This document shows positions 27,955 to 36,050 of a DNA stretch of 64,000 bases, in pieces (position 1 is the first letter of the stretch; each line of letters begins with the position of its first letter). Source of the stretch: Gammaproteobacteria bacterium. Its GTDB lineage: Bacteria > Pseudomonadota > Gammaproteobacteria > Pseudomonadales > Pseudomonadaceae. A program made the translations under genes and the position numbers. The stretch is from positions 21,579 through 85,578 of the forward strand of contig JAHIWP010000060.1 of the NCBI GenBank assembly GCA_018816095.1, written 5' to 3'. The notes below the pieces were generated by a model. That model did no database searches. It was given only the letters and a program-made list of their open reading frames with translations, and was not told the DNA's origin.

Positions 27955-28971
27955 TTAGACCATTTCCTCGCCGCCTTTGCCGCCCAAGACAATTTCCCCG
28001 GCTTCGGCCATACGTCTGGCGATGGTAAGGATTTCCTTCTGCGCCGTTTCCACATCGCTGACGCGTACCGGGCCTTTGGCTTCCAGATCGTCGCGCAGCA
28101 GTTCGGCAGCACGTTTGGACATGTTCTTGAACACCTTTTCCTTGATGGCCTCATCGGCGCCCTTGAGCGCCAACACCAGCACATCGGAGGAAACTTCGCG
28201 CATCAACGCCTGGATGCCACGGTCATCGACATCGGCCAGGTTGTCGAAGACGAACATCAGGTCTTCGATCTGGCTGGACAGGTCCTCGTCAACTTCACGG
28301 ATCGAATCCATCAGCTGACCTTCAACCGAGCTGTCGAGGAAGTTCATGATGTCGGCGGCACGCTTGACCCCGCCCAATGCAGCGCGAGTGCTATTAGAGC
28401 TGCCGGAAAACTGTTTCTCAAGGATCAGATTGAGCTCTTTCAGCGCGGCTGGCTGCACGGTGTTCAGTGAAGACACCCGCAGCACGATGTCCAGGCGCAC
28501 CTTGTGGTCGAAATGGCCAAGCACTTCACCGGCCTGGTCGGGGTCGAGGTAGGCCACAACAATGGCCTGAATCTGCGGGTGCTCGTAGCGGATCACATCC
28601 GCCACGGCACGCGGCTCCATCCATTTAAGGCTGTCCAAGCCGCTGGTGCTGCCGCCGAGGAGGATGCGGTCAATCAGATTGCCGGCTTTGTCTTCGCCCA
28701 GGGCCTGCGTGAGCATCTTACGGATGTAGCCGTCGGCACCAACGCCCAGGCTGGTCTGATCGCCGACGATGTCAACGAACTCGCCCATCACCTGCTCGAC
28801 CTGCTCACGCTGAATATTGCGCATACCGGCCATGGCCACGCCTACGCGCTGCACTTCCTTCGGCCCCAGATGCCGCAGCACTTGGGCGGCATCCGTTTCA
28901 CCGAGCGACAGCAGCAGGATCGCGGCCTTATCGACCTTGTTCAACTTGGCGACGGTTCGATTATCACTCAT
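27955..28971 (-). CDS. fliG: Flagellar motor switch protein FliG
   Basis: This 338-residue C-ring protein transmits torque. It consists of armadillo-like N, middle and C domains. The start MSDNRTVAKLNKVDKAAILLLSLGETDAAQVLRHLGPKEVQ and the charged torque helix (FVFDNLADVDDRGIQALMREVSSDVLVLALKGADEAIKEKVFKNMSKRAAELLRDDL) are intact. It overlaps the end of fliF by 8 bp, giving coupled production of two directly interacting subunits. Confidence 0.97.
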   Translation of the reverse strand: MSDNRTVAKLNKVDKAAILLLSLGETDAAQVLRHLGPKEVQRVGVAMAGMRNIQREQVEQVMGEFVDIVGDQTSLGVGADGYIRKMLTQALGEDKAGNLIDRILLGGSTSGLDSLKWMEPRAVADVIRYEHPQIQAIVVAYLDPDQAGEVLGHFDHKVRLDIVLRVSSLNTVQPAALKELNLILEKQFSGSSNSTRAALGGVKRAADIMNFLDSSVEGQLMDSIREVDEDLSSQIEDLMFVFDNLADVDDRGIQALMREVSSDVLVLALKGADEAIKEKVFKNMSKRAAELLRDDLEAKGPVRVSDVETAQKEILTIARRMAEAGEIVLGGKGGEEMV

Positions 28972-30748
28972 CGGCGTTAATCCACTCTTTCACAACCTGG
29001 GCGACGCGGCCCGGATCTTCTGCGACCAGGCTCTTTATGGCGTTTAGCTGTGCATCATACCCCTCACTCGGGCTCGGCAGGAGGATGCTTTGCGGCCCGC
29101 CGAGGCTGACCCGGTCTTCGGCCAAGTCACCGCCCAACCCGCCCATTTCACCGAGTTCAACGTCGCCACCACGGCCATCGCCCTGGCTGCGGCCAGCACC
29201 GGTGATGTTGTTCAGCACTGGGCGCAACACACCAAATACCAACACCAGGATAAACAGGACGCCAAGTACCTGTTTGACCACATCCCAGAACCACGGCTGG
29301 GTATAAAACGGAATTTCGATCAGCTCTTCACCCAGTTCAGCGGAGAACGGCGTATTGATCACGCTGACGCTGTCGCCACGGCTGGCATCGAAACCGACGG
29401 AGTCCTGCACCAGACGGGTAAAGCGCGCCAGGTCGTCACTGCTCCACGGCACGCGAGTGACCTCACCCGTGGCGGCATCCGGCTTGGCTTGATCATCGAC
29501 CACCACCGCCACCGACAAGCGGCGCAGACGCCCCTGCTGTTGTTTGGTGTAGCTGATTGAACGGTCCAGCTCGAAGTTGCGTGTCGATTGCTCACGTTTG
29601 TCCGCCGGATAAGGCGCGAGCATGGCCAGGCCGGTGGCCGGGTCGATGATTTGCGCGCCATTGGCGTCCAGCAAAGGCTGCCCGGGCGCAATCGCCCCAG
29701 CCACAGCTGCGGCACCCGCACCGGCTTGCTGAGGTGCTGCGGCGGGACCTGGCGGCTGATTACTCAGGGCACCGGGCACGCCTTGTGGTGGCAGGCTGCT
29801 GGTGCGTTGCTCATTGACCTGCTGCTCACTGCGCAGCGCCGGCTGGTCGGGGTTGAACATTTCCGAGGTGGACTCCACCGCGCTGAAGTCCACATCCGCC
29901 GACACTTCGGCCTTGTAACGACCAGAGCCCAGTACCGGCTGCAAAATATTGTGCACGCGCTGGGTGAACAGGCTTTCCATGCGGCGGCTGTAATCGAACT
30001 GTTTGCCGGCCATGGTCAGCTCGGACATTTCCTGAATATCCGAGAGCAGGTTGCCCTTCTGATCGACCACGGTGACCTGGGCCTTATTCATTTCCGGCAC
30101 GCTGCTGGCAACCAGGTTGACGATGGCCATCACCTGGCTCGGCTCCAGGCCGCGCCCCGAATACAACTCAACCAGTACCGAGGCGCTGGGCTTACGTTCG
30201 TCGCGTACGAACACCGAGCTTTTCGGGATAGCCAAATGCACGCGGGCGGCTTTGATGTTGTTCAGGCTGGCGACCGTTCGGGCCAGCTCACCTTCAAGGC
30301 CACGGCGGTAGCGGGTGGCTTCCATAAACTGGCTGGTGCCCAGGCCTTGCTCCTGGTCGAGAATCTCAAAGCCGACGCTGTTGTCTTTCGGCGCAACGCC
30401 AGCGGCCGCCAGACGCATACGCGCACGGGCCAGGTCATCGGCCTGAACCAATAACGCGCCGGAGTTGGGCTCCACGGTGTATTTGATATCGGCAGCGGAC
30501 AGTGTCTCCATCACCTGCGAAGCATCCATGCCATCAAGGCTGCCATACAGCGGGCGGTAATCCGGTTGCTGCGACCACAGCACCACGGCAAAGCCGATGG
30601 CCACACTGGCGGCAAGACCGACCAACAAACCGATCTGCCGCAACATCGACATATCGGAAAGGTTTTCCAGGAAGGTCAGGCCGAACAATGGTTTTTTCGG
30701 CTCGCCACCAGTGGTGGCAGGTACGTTTGCAGCGACAGCTTCCGCCAT
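28964..30748 (-). CDS. fliF: Flagellar MS-ring protein FliF
   Basis: This 594-residue protein has two membrane helices (about residues 35-58 and 455-477) around the periplasmic ring-building motifs. The YscJ-like RBM1/2 domains hold VEPNSGALLVQADDLARARMRLA. A Pro/Ala/Gln-rich insertion (about 325-375) interrupts RBM3, normal for the family. The C-terminal cytoplasmic tail (SLVAEDPGRVAQVVKEWIN) binds FliG. It follows fliE by 15 bp. Confidence 0.97.
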   Translation of the reverse strand: MAEAVAANVPATTGGEPKKPLFGLTFLENLSDMSMLRQIGLLVGLAASVAIGFAVVLWSQQPDYRPLYGSLDGMDASQVMETLSAADIKYTVEPNSGALLVQADDLARARMRLAAAGVAPKDNSVGFEILDQEQGLGTSQFMEATRYRRGLEGELARTVASLNNIKAARVHLAIPKSSVFVRDERKPSASVLVELYSGRGLEPSQVMAIVNLVASSVPEMNKAQVTVVDQKGNLLSDIQEMSELTMAGKQFDYSRRMESLFTQRVHNILQPVLGSGRYKAEVSADVDFSAVESTSEMFNPDQPALRSEQQVNEQRTSSLPPQGVPGALSNQPPGPAAAPQQAGAGAAAVAGAIAPGQPLLDANGAQIIDPATGLAMLAPYPADKREQSTRNFELDRSISYTKQQQGRLRRLSVAVVVDDQAKPDAATGEVTRVPWSSDDLARFTRLVQDSVGFDASRGDSVSVINTPFSAELGEELIEIPFYTQPWFWDVVKQVLGVLFILVLVFGVLRPVLNNITGAGRSQGDGRGGDVELGEMGGLGGDLAEDRVSLGGPQSILLPSPSEGYDAQLNAIKSLVAEDPGRVAQVVKEWINADE

Positions 30749-30763
30749 GATTCAGCCCTACCC

Positions 30764-31093
30764 TTAAACCGGCATCTGCATAATGTCTTGATACGCCTGA
30801 ACCAGCTTGTTGCGCACTTGGGTCATGGCTTGCATGGAGACGCTGGATTTCTGCGAGGCAATCATCACATCCGTCAAATCCACACCACTGGTGCCCATTT
30901 CAAAGGCGGTTGCCAACTTACTGGCTGCCTGCTGGGTTTCGCTAACCTTGCCCACCGCCTGGCCGAGCATATCGGAAAAGCTCGGGGCCCCTGGTTCAGG
31001 CGTGCTGGCGACAGGTTTCTGACGCACCATGGCGTCGGCCTGCATAGAACGCATTTCCAGCATCAAACGATTGAACTCAACACCCTGACTCAT
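30764..31093 (-). CDS. fliE: Flagellar hook-basal body complex protein FliE
   Basis: It has 109 residues, starting at the ATG at 31093, 5 nt after GGAGG. FliE joins the MS ring to the proximal rod. [44 protein letters not shown] is the conserved C-terminal rod-type region. It opens the fliEFGHIJ operon behind a perfect sigma-54 promoter. Confidence 0.96.
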   Translation of the reverse strand: MSQGVEFNRLMLEMRSMQADAMVRQKPVASTPEPGAPSFSDMLGQAVGKVSETQQAASKLATAFEMGTSGVDLTDVMIASQKSSVSMQAMTQVRNKLVQAYQDIMQMPV

Positions 31094-31109
31094 CACTTCC
31101 TCCACTGGC

Positions 31110-31131
31110 CGCAGTTTTTTGACGCTTTGCG
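31110..31131 (-). promoter_or_regulatory. Candidate FleQ-binding site in the fliE leader
   Basis: On the minus strand GTCAAAAAACTGCG (31110-31123) matches 10 of 14 positions of GTCAATAAATTGAC. It is fused to CGCAAAGCGTCAAAA (31117-31131), identical to the flhA leader block. It sits 15 bp downstream of the sigma-54 box (17 bp at flhA) and 17 bp before the fliE ATG. Confidence 0.6.
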
Positions 31132-31146
31132 GCGTTTGCAGAGGTA

Positions 31147-31163
31147 TTGCAACAAGGGTGCCA
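31147..31163 (-). promoter_or_regulatory. Sigma-54 promoter of the fliE operon
   Basis: The minus strand reads TGGCAC-CCTTG-TTGCAA, an exact match to the -24/-12 consensus. The predicted start is near 31137, 44 bp upstream of the fliE ATG. FleQ/RpoN control of fliE is established in P. aeruginosa. Confidence 0.85.
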
Positions 31164-31187
31164 GGTTACCGACCTAGCGCTCAGCGC

Positions 31188-31409
31188 CTAGCGACGCGCC
31201 TGCGAGCGGATATACAGCGCTTCAACCTTCTCTCGTGCCCAAGGCGTCTTGCGCAAAAAAGTCAGGCTGGACTTGATGCTCGGATCGCTCTTGAAACAGC
31301 GAATGTCGATGCGTTGCGCCAAGCCATCCCAACCATACTGGGCAACCAGAGCGGTGAGGATGGCTTCAAGTGTCACGCCATGCAGCGGATTGTTCGGTGA
31401 TTGAGTCAT
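31188..31409 (-). CDS. DUF2132 / VF530-family small protein
   Basis: This 73-residue protein contains [60 protein letters not shown], which is essentially the entire DUF2132 domain (VF530 family, described as DNA-binding from its structure). It lies between putP and fliE on the same strand as fliE but upstream of the sigma-54 promoter, so it is probably a separate unit. The cellular role is unknown. Confidence 0.85.
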   Translation of the reverse strand: MTQSPNNPLHGVTLEAILTALVAQYGWDGLAQRIDIRCFKSDPSIKSSLTFLRKTPWAREKVEALYIRSQARR

Positions 31410-31581
31410 GCAGAACCTGTACGGACAGCCTGATTGAAAATATGCGCCACCTTAGCCAAGCCCACGCCTGACCGAAAGTGCGAAAACTGATGCCGGGGCT
31501 TTTATCTCGTCATAAAACGGCTCTGGCCGTTTTTGACGTCGCCAAGCAACGGCGTAAGGACGATAGCGAAATATGACGACC

Positions 31582-31613
31582 AAAAAAAACCGGCCCTACA
31601 ACGTGTGGGCCGG
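31582..31613 (-). terminator. Intrinsic terminator downstream of putP
   Basis: CCGGCCC (31590-31596) pairs with GGGCCGG (31607-31613) around a 10-nt loop. On the minus strand it is followed by eight T residues (31582-31589). It lies about 90 bp past the putP stop and ends the putP transcript. Confidence 0.88.
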
Positions 31614-31660
31614 CAAAAAAACGCTTAAGTCACATGCACATCAGCGCAAAACACGCTGAC

Positions 31661-31690
31661 TGGGCAACTGCGCGATCGGTCAGTTGCCCA
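31661..31690 (-). repeat. Perfect hairpin in the putP 3' untranslated region
   Basis: TGGGCAACTG and CAGTTGCCCA form a perfect 10-bp stem with a 10-nt loop, 13 bp after the putP stop codon. No T-tract follows. With the terminator at 31582 the putP mRNA would end in two tandem hairpins, suggesting 3' end protection or an sRNA-like 3' end. Confidence 0.7.
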
Positions 31691-31703
31691 CTACAGGGGA
31701 TTA

Positions 31704-33191
31704 TCAGGCCGACTGGTATTCTTTCTCGGCTTCGTCGAAGCGCTTGATCATGCCAGCCGATGGGCCGTTGCCGATTTTGCTGAACACGACGATGGCCAGG
31801 GTGGCGAAAATAAAGCCAGGGATGATTTCGTACAGACCCAGGTGACCGAGAAGGTTCTTCCACAGGATCACGGTCAGGGCACCCACCAGCATGCCGGCCA
31901 ACGCGCCGTTGCGAGTCATTTGCTTCCATACCAGCGACAGGATCACCACCGGACCGAAGGCTGCACCGAAGCCTGCCCAGGCATAGGACACCAGGCCCAA
32001 TACACGGTTTTCCGGATTAGCCGCCAACATGATGGCGACGATAGCGATCAGCAGCACCATGCCGCGACCCACCCATACCAGCTCGACCTGCGACGCATCT
32101 TTACGCAGGAAAGCTTTGTAGAAGTCTTCCGTAAGGGCACTGGAGCACACCAGCAACTGGCAGCTCAGGGTGCTCATCACCGCGGCGAGAATGGCAGACA
32201 ACAGAATGCCGGCAATCCATGGGTTGAACAGCAACTTGGCCAGTTCAATAAAGACGCGCTCTGGGTTATCGGTTACCGGACCAGCAAGGTCCGGGTTAGC
32301 GGAGAAATACGCAATACCAAAGAAGCCCACTGCCACGGCACCCGCGAGGGTCAGGATCATCCAGGTCATGGAAATGCGACGGGCAGCGGGGATCGACTTA
32401 ACCGAATCAGCAGCCATGAAGCGCGCCAGGATGTGCGGCTGACCGAAGTAACCCAAGCCCCAGGCCAGCAACGAAATCACGCCAACAAAGGTCGCGCCCT
32501 TAAGCATGTCGAAGTTAGTGGCGTCCTGCAGTTCGATGGCGGCGAAGGTGGTATCTGCGCCACCGGTGGCAATCATCACCACGACCGGAGTGAGGATCAG
32601 CGCGAAGATCATCAGCGTGGCCTGCACGGTGTCAGTCCAGCTCACCGCCAGGAAACCACCGATAAAGGTGTACGCAATGGTCGCCGCCGCGCCAGCCCAC
32701 AAGGCTGTCTCGTAGGACATACCGAAGGTGCTTTCAAACAGGCGGGCACCAGCCACCACGCCCGAGGCGCAATAGATGGTGAAGAACACCAGAATGATCA
32801 GCGCCGAGAAAATACGCAGCACACGACTGCCATCCTCAAAGCGGTGGGTAAAGTAATCGGGCAGGGTCAGCGCGTTGCCATTGTGCTCGGTCTGCACCCG
32901 CAGACGGCCAGCCACGAACAACCAATTCAAGTAGGCACCGGCGATTAGGCCGATGGCGATCCAGCCTTCAGACAGGCCCGAGAGGTATACCGCGCCCGGC
33001 AAGCCCATTAGCAGCCAGCCGCTCATATCCGATGCCCCCGCCGACAAGGCGGTAACAAAACTGCCCAGGCTACGGCCGCCCAGAATGTAATCGGAAAGGT
33101 TCTTGGTGCGCATATAGGCGACCAGGCCAATCAGCACCATGAGCGCGATGTACACCACAAAGGTGACGAGCATCGGAGTACTTGCAGTCAT
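31704..33191 (-). CDS. putP: Sodium/proline symporter PutP
   Basis: This 495-residue protein has about 13 membrane helices of the SSS family. DYILGGRSLGSFVTALSAGASDMSGWLLMGLPGAVYLSGLSEGWIAIGL covers the Na+/substrate motif of TM2. GLGYFGQPHILARFMAADS and LSAILAAVMSTLSCQLLVCSSALTEDFYK are also diagnostic. It takes up proline with Na+. GAGGGG precedes the ATG. The usual neighbour putA is absent here; a gene for an HDOD protein is divergent instead. Confidence 0.95.
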   Translation of the reverse strand: MTASTPMLVTFVVYIALMVLIGLVAYMRTKNLSDYILGGRSLGSFVTALSAGASDMSGWLLMGLPGAVYLSGLSEGWIAIGLIAGAYLNWLFVAGRLRVQTEHNGNALTLPDYFTHRFEDGSRVLRIFSALIILVFFTIYCASGVVAGARLFESTFGMSYETALWAGAAATIAYTFIGGFLAVSWTDTVQATLMIFALILTPVVVMIATGGADTTFAAIELQDATNFDMLKGATFVGVISLLAWGLGYFGQPHILARFMAADSVKSIPAARRISMTWMILTLAGAVAVGFFGIAYFSANPDLAGPVTDNPERVFIELAKLLFNPWIAGILLSAILAAVMSTLSCQLLVCSSALTEDFYKAFLRKDASQVELVWVGRGMVLLIAIVAIMLAANPENRVLGLVSYAWAGFGAAFGPVVILSLVWKQMTRNGALAGMLVGALTVILWKNLLGHLGLYEIIPGFIFATLAIVVFSKIGNGPSAGMIKRFDEAEKEYQSA

Positions 33192-33798
33192 TAGGGAATC
33201 CCCTCTTGATTGTTGTTATTGGGCAATAGGGAGTAGCCCCATTACCAACGTGGCATTTCATACCCGCGATGCAGGTGAAGCCGGTTCACGCAGTCGGAGT
33301 TCTAGACCCCATTACAAAAAGGGCGCATGTCGCAAAACAGTCGCCCGTAAAACGCCTTTAACGGCTTGCCAAGGCCTCGCACGCAAAGCAACGGCACGTA
33401 CTCAAACTACGAATTAATACTGCGCACGGCTGACAACTTAACACCCAAAGAATGCGGAGTTTGCGCACGATCAGCCGCAGAAGCGACTCAACAAATTATA
33501 CCGCCACGCCCTGCCTTTTATTGGCCGCTACCTGTATTAGGTCTAGCCCAATTGCGGCGGCTTGCAGGAACGTCCTGTGGCGCAAACCTAGGCACGGCGT
33601 AAGCCGGGAACGGAATTTAGTGGCAGAGGCATGAACGCTTCTTACAAAATGCTCTGGAGTTTTTACAAAATGCTCCATGCCGGGAACTTCCGGCAAACAC
33701 CTGTTTCAAGCACCGAGCAGCAATGGCGGCGCCATTTACCGCACGACCTACCCGCATAGTACCGATCTAGACAGCCTGAACAAATATTGAGGTGTGTA
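33192..33798. other. 607-bp divergent intergenic region putP / HDOD gene
   Basis: No credible coding sequence was seen; short frames here lack ribosome sites and homology. The stretch is AT-richer than its neighbours near 33390-33540. It must carry the putP promoter on the left and that of the HDOD gene on the right. The only ordered element found is the pair of phased direct repeats at 33642-33675. Confidence 0.6.
33642..33675 (+). repeat. Two 13-bp direct repeats, 21-bp period
   Basis: TTACAAAATGCTC occurs at 33642-33654 and again at 33663-33675. The period of 21 bp is two helical turns, so both copies face the same side of the DNA, as in tandem operator sites. They lie about 125 bp upstream of the HDOD start. 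The binding protein is unknown. Confidence 0.65.
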
Positions 33799-34656
33799 TT
33801 GCAGAGCGAAACATCCGACTACTCCGTCTACCGGCGCTTGGTCTCGCAACTGCTGCAGGGTGAGGAGCAATTACCCAGCCTGCCGACCCTCACGATGGAT
33901 ATTCGCCGCGCCTTGGGCGATCCCAATATTTCGCTCAACGCCTTAACCCGCTTAATCAGTCGCGACCCTGCCCTTAGCGCCTTGCTGATAAAGCATGCGT
34001 CTAGCGCTTTGCACCGTACCACCACGGCACCGAAAACCCTGCTTGAAGTCATCAGCCGGCTCGGCATGGCCGAAGTCGACCGAATCACCATGGCGCATAG
34101 CATCAAAAGCCTGTTTACCCTGCACAGTCCCAAGCATAAACAGCTGTTTATCGAGGCGTGGGAGCGCGTGGTGATCAAGGCCAGCACCTGCACCCTGCTT
34201 GCTCGCCAGCTTGGCCATGTGACGGCGGAACACGCCCTGTTGGCCAGCCTACTCAGTGAAGTCGGCACCCTCGTCGTGCTTTCGGCGTTCCGCAGCGACA
34301 GCGTGCCCCTCTCCAGCGCGCTGTATTACAAGCTGTGCCGCGAATACAGCAAATCGCTGGGGATTATCGTGTTGAAGAAATGGTCGGTGGATAACGACTA
34401 TATCGAGATCATTCGCAACACCGGCAATTGGCAGCACAGCCCGGCAGGTAAGCTGCAATTGCTGGATATGGTCAACCTGGCGCTCTACCACTCGCTCAAG
34501 GAGCACGAGCCAACTGCAGATTTGCCGCCGCTGCAAGAGCTGGCGGCCTATAAGAAGCTGACGCCGCCGCAGAACTCCATCGATGAAAACGGTGAACTCA
34601 GCCTGCTGAGCAGTCACCGCGCCGAGATCCTGGCAATCGCCCAGACCTTACGCTGA
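33799..34656 (+). CDS. HDOD domain protein
   Basis: It has 285 residues from the TTG at 33799, six bases after GAGG; the TTG at 33787 has no ribosome site. An HDOD domain fills about residues 20-215 (LPSLPTLTMDIRRALGDPNISLNALTRLISRDPALSALLIKHASSAL, EVISRLGMAEVDRITMAHSIKSLF). HDOD proteins are catalytically inactive HD relatives that act in signalling, often linked to c-di-GMP or motility. It is a lone gene, convergent with the haemoglobin operon. Specific function unknown. Confidence 0.85.
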   Translation: MQSETSDYSVYRRLVSQLLQGEEQLPSLPTLTMDIRRALGDPNISLNALTRLISRDPALSALLIKHASSALHRTTTAPKTLLEVISRLGMAEVDRITMAHSIKSLFTLHSPKHKQLFIEAWERVVIKASTCTLLARQLGHVTAEHALLASLLSEVGTLVVLSAFRSDSVPLSSALYYKLCREYSKSLGIIVLKKWSVDNDYIEIIRNTGNWQHSPAGKLQLLDMVNLALYHSLKEHEPTADLPPLQELAAYKKLTPPQNSIDENGELSLLSSHRAEILAIAQTLR

Positions 34657-34764
34657 GCCTCTTTACTGCTTCACACGCTCGAGCCAAGCAACGCACTGCG
34701 CGGGCAACAGCGTCAGGCTGGGTTTGATGCCGTAGGCCTATGCGCAACAGACCAGAACTAAACG

Positions 34765-35184
34765 TTAGCGATCGATTACTTGCGCCCGCATGGGCGCCAG
34801 CCGCGCCAGCAGGCGATTCTGCGCGGGCATGGGGACGCCCTGGGCACTCATGGCCTCTTGCAGGTTTTCCACCAGGGCATTGAAGTCACTCGGCGTGAGG
34901 TGCTGGCCCTTGTGGCTTTCTTCCATGCTGTCACCACTGTAAGTACAAGGGCCGCCGGCCTCGACGCAAATCTGCTCCACCAACTTGTCGCGCAGACGCA
35001 CGATGTCGATATTTTCAAAGTGCCTAACGATGCGCGGGTCGCCGGCAATATTCAGCAGCATGCCCTCGACGATGCGGGTAATCCCGGCCTGTCCCCCCAG
35101 GTCGCGGTACAGGCTGTCGTCTTTGGCCGGCTGCTGAGCACAGGCCGTCAGGGTCAACACAATGGCCAGCAGCAGGCTGCGCAT
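34765..35184 (-). CDS. Truncated haemoglobin (group I) lipoprotein
   Basis: It has 139 residues. The lipoprotein signal MRSLLLAIVLTLTAC has Cys15 as the lipid site, so the globin should face the periplasm. The trHb fold follows: LYRDLGGQAGITRIVEGML, DPRIVRHFENID, PCTYSGDSMEESHKGQHLTPSDFNALVENL. The proximal haem His is probably His91. Aligned with mycobacterial HbN, the distal Tyr (B10) position reads Leu43. It is the last gene of a four-gene operon, 2 bp after the DUF3034 gene. Possible NO, O2 or redox sensing or detoxification is inferred. Confidence 0.85.
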   Translation of the reverse strand: MRSLLLAIVLTLTACAQQPAKDDSLYRDLGGQAGITRIVEGMLLNIAGDPRIVRHFENIDIVRLRDKLVEQICVEAGGPCTYSGDSMEESHKGQHLTPSDFNALVENLQEAMSAQGVPMPAQNRLLARLAPMRAQVIDR

Positions 35185-35186
35185 GC

Positions 35187-36050
35187 TTAGAAGCTCCCTT
35201 GCACGGACAGGTAAACGCCGTCCTGGTTATCCAGCGTGGCGATTTCCCCCAGGCGCGCATAGGCCAGTACCACGGAGAGATGCTTGTTGGGGAAGTAACC
35301 GAGAAACAGGTCGGCCCAGTCACTCTCCCCGGCAAAGCTGAGGTTGTCCGGCTTCTCGCGGTACTCGACGCCCAGCGCCCAGCGCGGGTTGAACAGCACG
35401 GCAACCGAGCCTTCCTTGAGCACCGAGTGGCGATCACGCCGATCACCGCCAAAGCCCAGCAGGCCCAGCTCATTGGCCCGGCTGTAACGAACACCGCCAT
35501 TGAGCAGCAGGTTGTAGCCCAAGGCACCGCCAAGGATCAGCCGGCTCGCGGTGATATAGCCCTCGGTGTCTTCGCTGCGCTGCGCGCCAATCAGCCGGGG
35601 AATCAGAAAATCCTTCTGGCGCTTGTGCTGAATACCCAGCGACACCTGCGGCAGCTTGTCGTAAATCAGGTCGCCAAACAGGCGCACCTTGAGGCCGAAC
35701 ACATCCTGGCTCAGGCTGTTTTCCGGCAGGTTGAGGTTGCGCGCCAGGGTGCCCAAATCAAAACGCTGGCGGGCGAAGGACAACTCGATTCGGTTATCGA
35801 ATGCGACACCAATACCGGCCACATCCAGGCGGTAGTCGCCGGTTTCCACCCGCGTGGCGAATACATCGGCGCCCCACTCGCCGCGCTCGCCATACCCGGA
35901 CAACACCGCCCAGGGCGTGATGCCACCGCCGGCCGCGCCCTCCAGGCTGCTGGCGCCACCGGTGGCCAGCAGGCGGCCATCGGCCCAGCTCAGGTTAGCC
36001 AACAGGCCCAGCAACAGAAGCACACCGTGAAACGGCTTTAGCATGGTCAA
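35187..36050 (-). CDS. DUF3034 family outer-membrane-like protein
   Basis: This 287-residue protein has a signal peptide (MTMLKPFHGVLLLLGLLANLSWA). The start of the mature protein, LLATGGASSLEGAAGGGITPWAVLSGYG, is the DUF3034 signature. The rest shows alternating amphipathic strands (WALGVEYREKP, DLFLGYFPNKHLSVVLAYARLG) and ends VYLSVQGSF, with terminal Phe as in outer-membrane beta-barrels. It overlaps the GGDEF/EAL gene by 4 bp. Function unknown. Confidence 0.8.
   Translation of the reverse strand: MTMLKPFHGVLLLLGLLANLSWADGRLLATGGASSLEGAAGGGITPWAVLSGYGERGEWGADVFATRVETGDYRLDVAGIGVAFDNRIELSFARQRFDLGTLARNLNLPENSLSQDVFGLKVRLFGDLIYDKLPQVSLGIQHKRQKDFLIPRLIGAQRSEDTEGYITASRLILGGALGYNLLLNGGVRYSRANELGLLGFGGDRRDRHSVLKEGSVAVLFNPRWALGVEYREKPDNLSFAGESDWADLFLGYFPNKHLSVVLAYARLGEIATLDNQDGVYLSVQGSF

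Noticed and set aside
33496-33696. 66-codon minus-strand frame in the putP/HDOD spacer
   Set aside because: Its start lies in the direct repeats, giving a repeated EHFV motif; there is no ribosome site and no domain.
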